NCBI RefSeq assembly: GCF_003432485.1
Contig: NZ_QVNQ01000003.1
Span: 372,001 to 436,000 of the forward strand
From: Actinomadura spongiicola
Lineage (GTDB): Bacteria; Actinomycetota; Actinomycetes; Streptosporangiales; Streptosporangiaceae
Length of the DNA stretch: 64,000 nucleotides
Direction of reading: 5' to 3'
The notes below the pieces were generated by a model that saw nothing but the letters and a program-made list of their open reading frames with translations, had not been told where the DNA came from and did not search any database. Below are positions 43,698-50,893 of this stretch, piece by piece; position 1 is the stretch's first letter, and every line of letters begins with the position of its first letter. The position numbers were made by a program, and so were the translations under genes.

Positions 43698-44756
43698 ATG
43701 ATCATTAACGTGGTCAGGGTCGTGGACATCTCTCTTCTTCTCTCGATGACCGACCGGGTGCCGGCACTGGCCGCCGCCCCGTCGGCGATGCATCCGGAGT
43801 CGTGGCGGCTGGGCGCGCAGGTGGAGACCTGGGCGCGCGGGCGCGGGCTGGTGCTCGGAGATCCGGACACCTCGCCGCTCGGCCGGGCCCGCTGCGAACG
43901 GCTCGCCGCCCGGGTCTTCCCGACCGCCGACCTCGCCGCCGTGGATCTGTTCGCCCGCTGGCTGACCTGGACGCTCGCGCTGGACGACACGCTGGACCAC
44001 CCGCCGCTCGCCGACAGCGGCAGCGCCGTCCACGCGCTGTACGACGACCTGTTGCGCGCGATGCGGCGCGGCCACGCCCGGCCGGGGGCGCGCCCGCTGG
44101 AGACCGCGCTGGTGGAACTGTGGGACGTCACGTCCACCGGCATGAGCCGCGAGTGGCGCCGCCGGTTCATGTTGCAGTTGGAGGCGCACCGGGATGGCTG
44201 CGCGGAGGAGGCGGTCAACCGCCGTGTCCGGCAGGTCCCGTCGGAGGCGCAGTTCGCGTCGCTGCGCCGCCGGGCGTGCGGCCCGTTCCTGTACGACCTG
44301 GTGGAACCCGTTCTCGGCGTCGAGCTTCCGGCGCGGCTGCTGCGGACGCCGAGCTGGAAGACCCTCGCGCACAGCGTCGCCGACGTGGTGGCCTGGTCCA
44401 ACGACGTCGCCTCGCACGATCTGGAGGCGGCGCGCGGCGACGTCCACGACCTGCCCGCCGTCCTGGCCCACGCCCGCGGCGTCGACCCGGGCGACGCCGA
44501 CACGATCGCCGCCCTGGTCGCCGGCAGGATCGCCGACCGGCTGGAGGACGCCTGGACGGCCGCGCGCCGGCTCCCCGAGATGCTCGACCGGCTGGAGCTC
44601 ACCGTCGCGCAGCGCGCCGCCGCCGCGCAGGTCGTCAAGGTGCTGCTGGACGTCCCCCGCGCCCACGTCGACTGGCTCGCCGAGTCGGGCCGCTACGAGC
44701 CGCCCGGCGCGAGCCCCGCCCCGGGACGCCTGGACGCGCTCGCGTCACTGCGCTGA
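43698..44756 (+). CDS. class I terpene synthase
   Basis: This ~352-aa protein has both metal-binding motifs of class I terpene cyclases: DDTLD at residues 96-100 and the NSE triad N235-x3-S239-x3-E243 in NDVASHDLEAARGDVHDL. WARGRGLVLGDPDTSPL near the N terminus and the all-helical composition also fit. It should cyclise a prenyl diphosphate; the product cannot be predicted. The start is uncertain (ATG 43698, GTG 43722 or ATG 43746; no clear ribosome-binding site). No prenyl transferase or P450 is adjacent. The 3' end overlaps the convergent regulator by 12 bp. Confidence 0.87.
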   Translation: MIINVVRVVDISLLLSMTDRVPALAAAPSAMHPESWRLGAQVETWARGRGLVLGDPDTSPLGRARCERLAARVFPTADLAAVDLFARWLTWTLALDDTLDHPPLADSGSAVHALYDDLLRAMRRGHARPGARPLETALVELWDVTSTGMSREWRRRFMLQLEAHRDGCAEEAVNRRVRQVPSEAQFASLRRRACGPFLYDLVEPVLGVELPARLLRTPSWKTLAHSVADVVAWSNDVASHDLEAARGDVHDLPAVLAHARGVDPGDADTIAALVAGRIADRLEDAWTAARRLPEMLDRLELTVAQRAAAAQVVKVLLDVPRAHVDWLAESGRYEPPGASPAPGRLDALASLR

Positions 44757-45722
44757 CGGGCCCGCGAGGGCGTCGCCCGCGGCCGTGCGGACGTAGAGGA
44801 CGCGGCGGCCGAGCCGGTGACCGGTGACCAGGCCGCACGCGCGCAGGACGCCGATGTGCTGGCTGACCGCCCCGGGAGTCACTCCCAACCGCCGCGCCAG
44901 CTCCGCCGTCGAGGCGGGCGTCGCGAGCGCGGTGAGCAGCTCGGCGCGGCGGCGGCCGATCAGCGCGGCGAGCGCGTCCCTCCGGTCGGCGGGCGGACGT
45001 CCCGTCTCCCACAGGGTCGCCACACCGGTCGGCGGATAGCTGAGCATCGCCTGGTAGGGCGGCACCATCACCGACACGTTCGGCCACACGAACACGCTCG
45101 GAACGAGCAACAGGCCCTGCCCGTCCAGCCCGCCGTGGAACGTCCAGCGGCGGTCGACGCGCAGCGTCCCCGACCCCCAGGACACCGCCTCGTGCAGGTC
45201 GCCGAACACTCCCGCGGCACCCTGCGCGGCGAGCGCGGCCGTGCGGCGCAGCACGTCCCCTTCGAGCAGGTCGCGGACGCGCGTCCAGTACGGTTCGACG
45301 GCGGCGACCCAGTACCGTTCGAGCGACTCGACCAGCGTGTCGAGGGCGCGTTCGGGGTCGTCGACCATCGCGTGCCACGCGGGCGGCGGGCGGCTCCCGT
45401 GCTCCATCTGGCGCAGCTCCGCCGCGACGACCTCGGGTGGCGTGTCCCCGACGGTCTCCAGCTCGGCGTCCAGGTCCGGTAACGGGGTGGCGGGCGGCGG
45501 GGTGAGGAAGTCCGGGATGTACCCGGTGGGCCGGACCACCGCGTCGAGCGGTCCGAGGTCGAACCCGCGCAGCCGGGGACGGACGGCGTGCACCCACGGC
45601 AGGTGCAGGGCGTGCCCGGACGGGTCGGCGAGCACCCGCAGGCTGCGCACCAACTCCCACAGCGGCGAGAACGCGAACCGGACGCGCGCCACGTCGTCCG
45701 GGGCGAACACGAACTCGATCAT
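44745..45722 (-). CDS. ArsR-type regulator with large N-terminal domain
   Basis: This 325-aa protein has a long N-terminal region (DUF5937-like: VFAPDDVARVRFAFSPLWELVRSLRVLADP, then LVPSVFVWPNVSVMVPPYQ) and a C-terminal winged helix (ALATPASTAELARRLGVTPGAVSQHIGVLRACGLVTGHRLGRRVLYVRT). Proteins with this layout are common in actinomycetes next to MFS exporters. Its ATG overlaps one arm of an ATTTAG/CTAAAT palindrome, implying autorepression. Confidence 0.88.
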   Translation of the reverse strand: MIEFVFAPDDVARVRFAFSPLWELVRSLRVLADPSGHALHLPWVHAVRPRLRGFDLGPLDAVVRPTGYIPDFLTPPPATPLPDLDAELETVGDTPPEVVAAELRQMEHGSRPPPAWHAMVDDPERALDTLVESLERYWVAAVEPYWTRVRDLLEGDVLRRTAALAAQGAAGVFGDLHEAVSWGSGTLRVDRRWTFHGGLDGQGLLLVPSVFVWPNVSVMVPPYQAMLSYPPTGVATLWETGRPPADRRDALAALIGRRRAELLTALATPASTAELARRLGVTPGAVSQHIGVLRACGLVTGHRLGRRVLYVRTAAGDALAGPSAQ

Positions 45723-45738
45723 TTAGTTCAGGCTAAAT
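45721..45738. promoter_or_regulatory. candidate operator of the ArsR-type regulator/MFS pair
   Basis: ATTTAG and CTAAAT, a perfect 6-bp inverted repeat with a 6-nt spacer, lie in the 49-nt gap between the divergent genes, with the first arm inside the regulator's start codon. AT-rich against the surroundings. Confidence 0.65.
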
Positions 45739-45771
45739 CAGTTCCGCGTACGGCGCGCCGCGCGGACCATC

Positions 45772-47040
45772 GTGCAAGTGACCACTCTGGAAGGCGCTCC
45801 CGTCGGCCCCCCGTCGGGACGGATCGCGGCGTTCCTGCGTCCCCGGGTCGGCGGCCTCCCCCGGACGTTCTGGACACTGTGGGCGGGGACGCTCCTCAAC
45901 CGGCTCGGCAGCATGGTGGAGCCGTTCCTCGGCCTCTACCTGACGACCATGCGCGGGCTGTCGCTGGGGCAGGCGGGCATGGTGATGGCGGTCCTCGGCG
46001 CGGGCTCGCTCGCCGGGACGCTCGTGGGCGGCACGCTCGCCGACCGGATCGGACGGCGCGCCACGCTGACGCTCGCGACCATCGGTTCCGGTGGGGCGAT
46101 GCTCGCGCTCGGCTACGCCCAGGGGCTCGCCGCGCTCGTCGCGGCGGCGCTGCTGCTCGGGCTGCTGCTCAACATGTACCGGCCCGCGGCGCAGGCGATC
46201 GTCGCCGACATCATCGACCCGGCGGACCGTCCGCGGGCGTTCGGGCTGCTGTTCTGGGCGATCAACCTGGGCTGGGCCGTCGCGATGGTGCTCGGCGGGA
46301 CGCTGGCGCGGCAGGGGTTCCTGTGGCTGTTCTGGATCGACGCGATCACGTGCGCCGGGTTCGGTGTGCTGACGTGGCGGGCCATTCCCGAGACCCGCGT
46401 GCGGGGCGGCGCCGCCTCGGGCGTCCTGACCGGATTCGGTCGGATGCTCCGCGACCGCGTGATGGTCGGATACACGCTGATCACCCTGACATACACGTTC
46501 GTGCTCCTGCAGGCCATGACGACGATGCCGTTGGCGATGAAGGAGGACGGCCTCGGCCCGGAGGCGTACGGCATCGCGATCGGCGCGAACGGTGTTCTGA
46601 TCATCATCCTGCAGCCGCTGGTCAACGCGTGGCTCGCCCGCCGGGACCACAGCCTGGTGATGGCGGCGGGCTGCGTGCTGGTCGGCATCGGGTTCGGGCT
46701 CACCTCGCTCGCCTCCTCCATCACCGCCTACACCGCCACGATCCTGGTGTGGACGATCGGGGAGATCATCGCGGCGACCGTCCTGCAGGCGATCGTCGCC
46801 GACCTCGCCCCACCCGACCTGCACGGACGCTACAGCGGTCTCTACGGGATGGCATGGTCGGGCGGCTTTCTGCTGGCGCCGCTCGGCGGCACCCAACTGC
46901 TCGGCGCGGGCGGCGCGTCCCTGCTCTGGCCGACCTGCGCGGGCATGATGCTCGGCGCCGCGGTCGGGCTGTGCGCGCTCGCCCCCGCGATCAGGCGCCG
47001 CCACGACACCGCGCCCACCACCTCCTTTTCGTCAAAGTGA
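45772..47040 (+). CDS. MFS transporter
   Basis: This 422-aa transporter has about 12 membrane helices and the MFS loop GGTLADRIGRRATL between helices 2 and 3. Related proteins export drugs or metabolites. It is divergent from an ArsR-type regulator 49 nt away and shares its palindrome, so a ligand-induced efflux pump is likely. The start is GTG 45772 (or GTG 45778). Confidence 0.92.
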   Translation: MQVTTLEGAPVGPPSGRIAAFLRPRVGGLPRTFWTLWAGTLLNRLGSMVEPFLGLYLTTMRGLSLGQAGMVMAVLGAGSLAGTLVGGTLADRIGRRATLTLATIGSGGAMLALGYAQGLAALVAAALLLGLLLNMYRPAAQAIVADIIDPADRPRAFGLLFWAINLGWAVAMVLGGTLARQGFLWLFWIDAITCAGFGVLTWRAIPETRVRGGAASGVLTGFGRMLRDRVMVGYTLITLTYTFVLLQAMTTMPLAMKEDGLGPEAYGIAIGANGVLIIILQPLVNAWLARRDHSLVMAAGCVLVGIGFGLTSLASSITAYTATILVWTIGEIIAATVLQAIVADLAPPDLHGRYSGLYGMAWSGGFLLAPLGGTQLLGAGGASLLWPTCAGMMLGAAVGLCALAPAIRRRHDTAPTTSFSSK

Positions 47041-47072
47041 CGAAACAAGCTTCGGGCACTTATCCTTGGACC

Positions 47073-48836
47073 GTGGCACACCTCAGGATCGCGCTCGCAC
47101 AGGTGAACTCGACCGTCGGCGACCTCGACGGCAACGCCGACACAGTCGTGGAATGGGCCCGCCGCGCCGCCGAGGCGGGCGCGCACCTGGTCGCGTTCCC
47201 CGAGATGATGTTGACCGGCTATCCGGTGGAGGACCTGGCGCTTCGCGCGTCGTTCGTCGAGGCGTCCCAGCGGGCCCTCGCGGGCCTGGCCCGCAGGCTC
47301 GCCGACGAGGGTCTCGGCGACCTGCCCGTCGTCACCGGCTACCTCGACCGGCGGACCGGCGGGCCCGTCCGCGCGGGCCAGCCCGCGGGCGCGCCGCTCA
47401 ACGCGGCCGCGTGGCTGCACGGCGGTGAGGTCCTGGTCCGCTCGGCGAAGCACCATCTGCCGAACTACGGCGTGTTCGACGAGTACCGGATCTTCGTGCA
47501 AGGTGACCGGCTGCCCGTCGTCCGCGTCAACGGCGTCGATGTCGCCACCGTCATCTGCGAGGACCTCTGGCAGGACGGCGGACCGGTCAGCGCCGCGGGC
47601 GAGGCGGGCGCCGGGCTGCTCCTCGCCGTCAACGCCTCCCCCTACGAACGCGACAAGGACGACGTCCGCCTCGACCTGTGCGCCCGGCGGGCGCGCGAGG
47701 CGGGCTGCGCCCTCGCCTACGTCAACATGGTCGGCGGCCAGGACGAGCTGGTCTTCGACGGCGACTCGGTCGTCGTCGACCCCGACGGGACACCGCTCGC
47801 ACGCGCGCCGCAGTTCGTCGAGCACCTCCTCGTCACCGACCTGGCGCTGCCCGCCGCTCCCGCGACCGTCCCGGACGACGCCGCCATCGACCGGCACGTC
47901 CTGTCCGCGGCCCCCCTGCCCGACCGTCCGGCGGAGCCGCCGACCCTCGCCGAACCGTTGGACGACCTGGCCGAGATCTACGCCGCTCTCGTCCTCGGCA
48001 CCCGCGACTACGTCCGCAAGAACGGGTTCCGCTCCGTCGTCCTCGGACTGTCCGGCGGCATCGACTCGGCGCTCGTCGCCACCATCGCCTCCGACGCCAT
48101 CGGGCCCGAGAACGTCCACGTCGTGCTGCTGCCGAGCCGCCACTCCTCCGAGGGCTCCGTCGTCGACGCCGAGGACCTCGTCAAACGGCAGGGCGTCAAC
48201 GCCCGCACGATCCCCATCGCCGACATGGTCGAGGCGTTCGAGAGGCAACTCGACCTGCACGGTCTCGCCGCGGAGAACCTTCAGGCCCGCGTCCGCGCCA
48301 ACATCTGGATGGCCCTGTCGAACGAGCACGGTCACCTCGTCCTGACCGGCGGCAACAAGAGCGAGCTCGCGACCGGCTACTCCACCCTCTACGGCGACTC
48401 CGCCGGGGGGTTCGCCCCCATCAAGGACGTCTTCAAGCTCACCGTCTGGGAACTCGCCCGCTGGCGCAACGCCCAGGCGGGCGCCGACCTGCCGTTCCTG
48501 CACCCGTTCCCGCACGAACCGATCCCCGAGGTGATCATCGTGAAGGAGCCGTCCGCGGAACTGCGCCCGGGTCAGCGCGACCGCGACACGCTTCCCGAGT
48601 ACACGGTCCTGGACCCCGTCCTGGCGGACTACGTCGAACGCGACATGGGCCGCGACGCCCTCGTCGCCGCCGGGCACGACGCGGCCCTCGTCGAACGCAC
48701 CATCCGGCTCGTCGACCTCGCCGAGTACAAGCGCCGCCAGTACCCGCCCGGCCCCAAGATCACCCCGAAGAACTTCGGCCGCGACCGCCGTCTTCCCATC
48801 ACCAACCGGTGGCGCGAACCGTCCACCCGGAGCTGA
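47073..48836 (+). CDS. nadE: glutamine-dependent NAD+ synthetase
   Basis: NadE makes NAD+ from deamido-NAD+, taking ammonia from glutamine. Residues 1-280 are a nitrilase-like glutaminase (Glu in VAFPEMMLTGYP, Lys in SAKHHLPNYGVFDEYR, Cys in TVICEDLWQDGG), and residues about 300-587 are the synthetase with the P-loop LGLSGGIDSALVATIA and TGGNKSELATGYSTLYGDSAGG. GTG 47073 follows TATCCT by 6 nt. This choice removes the long N-terminal extension seen if the frame is read from 45588. Confidence 0.95.
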   Translation: MAHLRIALAQVNSTVGDLDGNADTVVEWARRAAEAGAHLVAFPEMMLTGYPVEDLALRASFVEASQRALAGLARRLADEGLGDLPVVTGYLDRRTGGPVRAGQPAGAPLNAAAWLHGGEVLVRSAKHHLPNYGVFDEYRIFVQGDRLPVVRVNGVDVATVICEDLWQDGGPVSAAGEAGAGLLLAVNASPYERDKDDVRLDLCARRAREAGCALAYVNMVGGQDELVFDGDSVVVDPDGTPLARAPQFVEHLLVTDLALPAAPATVPDDAAIDRHVLSAAPLPDRPAEPPTLAEPLDDLAEIYAALVLGTRDYVRKNGFRSVVLGLSGGIDSALVATIASDAIGPENVHVVLLPSRHSSEGSVVDAEDLVKRQGVNARTIPIADMVEAFERQLDLHGLAAENLQARVRANIWMALSNEHGHLVLTGGNKSELATGYSTLYGDSAGGFAPIKDVFKLTVWELARWRNAQAGADLPFLHPFPHEPIPEVIIVKEPSAELRPGQRDRDTLPEYTVLDPVLADYVERDMGRDALVAAGHDAALVERTIRLVDLAEYKRRQYPPGPKITPKNFGRDRRLPITNRWREPSTRS

Positions 48837-48848
48837 CGCGTCCGCGGG

Positions 48849-49775
48849 TCAGGTGGGGGCGTGCGCGCGTAGTCGGCCGATCAGGCGCAGGACGAGTTCA
48901 CCGGCGGCCTCGTCGTCCCAGGGGCCGGGTCGTCGTTCCGCGAGCGCGTCGTCCGCCGCGCCGAGCGGTACGGCCTGGACGGCGCCTTCGGCCACGCGCA
49001 CGTCGATCGACACCGCCGTCCGGGCGTACTCCTCGGGCGACAGGCGTGCGGTGCCGGACACCCACGGCCAGGGATCGTTCTTCTGCGGAGACGGCGGCGT
49101 CGACCGTTCGAGTTCCTCGGCCAGCAACCGGCCCAGCAGAGCGGGGCCGGCCTGGGCGCGGACGGACGCCACCGGCGTCACCGGCCCGGCTTCGCCCCAG
49201 GGGACGATCTGAAGCAGGCCGTCCGTTTCGTACACCCGTACCGCGCCGTGCGAGGGCCGGGCGGGGCTCGTGCGCTCCTTGTCGAAAGAAGGAGCGGGCC
49301 GGGAGCCGTGCAGGCTCGGTTCGAACCACGTGTCGCGGGCGTCCTCGTCCCAGGAGACACCCGGCGGGAACTCCCGTACGCCGCGGCCGGGGAGGAAGTC
49401 GGCGAACAGGTCCGTCCCGTCCCCGAAGGCCAGCGGGACGTTCAGCCCGGTGAGCCGGTCGAAGACCGCGCGTCCGGCTCGTTCCAGCAACTCCTGACGG
49501 GCCTGCGCCGGGACGTTCCGCAGCTCCAGCGACAGTTCGAAGTCGTAGGGCGCGAAGGCGGTGTCGTCGCCGGTCCCGTACAGCTCGCGGTCGAGTGCGG
49601 AGAGGTCGACCGAGAGGACGCCGTCGGGGGTCGTCCAAGGGTCGGACCGCAGGGTGAAGGCGAACTCGTCCGCCGACGCGAAATAGCCGGGCACGTCCAG
49701 GGCGACGGCGATCCGCGCCATGGCGGCGGCCGGGTCGCCCGGGTGGCGCAGGCAGATCTGAACCGTGCTACTCAT
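48849..49775 (-). CDS. protein of unknown function downstream of T7SS toxin
   Basis: This 308-aa protein is strand-rich and acidic with no signal peptide: MSSTVQICLRHPGDPAAAMARIAVALDVP at the N terminus, a middle with GTDLFADFLPGRGVREFPPGVSWDEDARDTWFEPS and a C-terminal DEEAAGELVLRLIGRL helix. ATG 49775 overlaps the preceding repeat-protein stop by 8 bp. I do not recognise a family. Its place after a polymorphic toxin and a repeated-domain protein suggests immunity or chaperone function. Confidence 0.6.
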   Translation of the reverse strand: MSSTVQICLRHPGDPAAAMARIAVALDVPGYFASADEFAFTLRSDPWTTPDGVLSVDLSALDRELYGTGDDTAFAPYDFELSLELRNVPAQARQELLERAGRAVFDRLTGLNVPLAFGDGTDLFADFLPGRGVREFPPGVSWDEDARDTWFEPSLHGSRPAPSFDKERTSPARPSHGAVRVYETDGLLQIVPWGEAGPVTPVASVRAQAGPALLGRLLAEELERSTPPSPQKNDPWPWVSGTARLSPEEYARTAVSIDVRVAEGAVQAVPLGAADDALAERRPGPWDDEAAGELVLRLIGRLRAHAPT

Positions 49776-50874
49776 TCGCCAAGTCTTCCAGGGCCTGGAG
49801 GCCGGGCGCCTCCTGCTCCTCGACCTCGTCCGGGATGGCGCCGCCGCTCGGGTCCTCCGGCGCGCCGCACCACCTGCGGAGCGCCTGCATGGGGATGAGC
49901 GCCTCCTTGGCCGCCTCCCGCAGGCGCCGCTCCCACACCGCCCGCGCGTTCTCCCCGTCGGCCCCCGCGTCGGGACGCGCCAGGTAGGACGCCGCGTCGA
50001 CCGACGCCCACAGGTAACCGACCGTGCGCCCGCGGAGCAGGACCGGGTAGTACCGCACCGGCTCGTCGGTGGACGTCGCATAGTCGCCGGTGAGCTCCTG
50101 GAGCGCCCGCAGGCTGGGCGCCTCCCGCTCCTCGGCGTCCGCCGGGATGGCGCCGCCGCGCGGATCCTCGGGCGCGCCCTTCCACTTGCGCAGCGCCTGC
50201 AACGGGGTCAGACCCTCGCGGGCCGCCTCGCGCAGCCGCAGCACCCACGGCACTCCCGCGTTGTAGCCGAGCGCTCCGGCGTCCGCGCGGTCCTGCCAGT
50301 AGGCGGCGTCGTCGGCCACCGACGCCCACAGGTAGCCGACCACCTTGCCCTGCAGGACGACCGGGTAGTACCGCACCGGCCCGTCGGTCGACGCGGGATA
50401 GTCCGTCGCCGGAACCTGCATCGGCCCCAGCGGCTCCCATGCCTTCCGACGATCCACGGGCGTCCCGTCAGGCCAGGTCGGCTCCTTGGCGAAGAAGTCC
50501 TTGAGCGGATCCACCCAGTCGGGATTCAGCCGTTCGGTCAGCTCGTCGACGTTCGCGGCCTCCTCCTCGGAGGCGTCGGCGGGGACGCCGCCGCCCTCCG
50601 CGTGCTCGGGCGCACCCCGCCATTTCCGCAGCGCCTCCAGCGGCTCCAGGCCGCCCGTGGCCGCCGCGTCCAGGCGTTCCGACCACACCAGCGGAGCGCG
50701 GAGCGCGGCGCGCGGCCCCTTCAGCCGCCGCACGAACCCGGCGGCCTGTTCGGTCTTGGCCGCCCACAGGTAACCGATCAACTCCCCACCGAGAGTGACC
50801 GGAACATACCGGACGCTCCCCCGCGCGCCGTCCGCGTAGGACGACGCGGCGCGTCTGGGCCGCCGCCCGCTCAT
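49768..50874 (-). CDS. triplicated-domain protein, candidate immunity protein
   Basis: This 368-aa protein contains three tandem copies of a ~115-aa unit: a strand segment VRYYPVLLRGRTVGYLWAS-like, a variable helix, a basic W..RLREAA helix, LxPLxALRKWxGAPE and an acidic GGxIPADAEExEAPSLxAL. It begins 20 nt after the toxin gene on the same strand and overlaps the next gene. Immunity genes usually sit here. Three similar modules could neutralise several toxin domains; this is inference only. It has no signal peptide or membrane segment. Confidence 0.65.
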   Translation of the reverse strand: MSGRRPRRAASSYADGARGSVRYVPVTLGGELIGYLWAAKTEQAAGFVRRLKGPRAALRAPLVWSERLDAAATGGLEPLEALRKWRGAPEHAEGGGVPADASEEEAANVDELTERLNPDWVDPLKDFFAKEPTWPDGTPVDRRKAWEPLGPMQVPATDYPASTDGPVRYYPVVLQGKVVGYLWASVADDAAYWQDRADAGALGYNAGVPWVLRLREAAREGLTPLQALRKWKGAPEDPRGGAIPADAEEREAPSLRALQELTGDYATSTDEPVRYYPVLLRGRTVGYLWASVDAASYLARPDAGADGENARAVWERRLREAAKEALIPMQALRRWCGAPEDPSGGAIPDEVEEQEAPGLQALEDLANE

Positions 50875-50893
50875 GTGATCGTCAGCCTCCTCG

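Noticed and set aside
45588..47072. N-terminal extension of nadE by 495 codons
   Set aside because: It overlaps the MFS gene in another frame; the nitrilase domain begins right after GTG 47073, which has a -10 hexamer 6 nt upstream.
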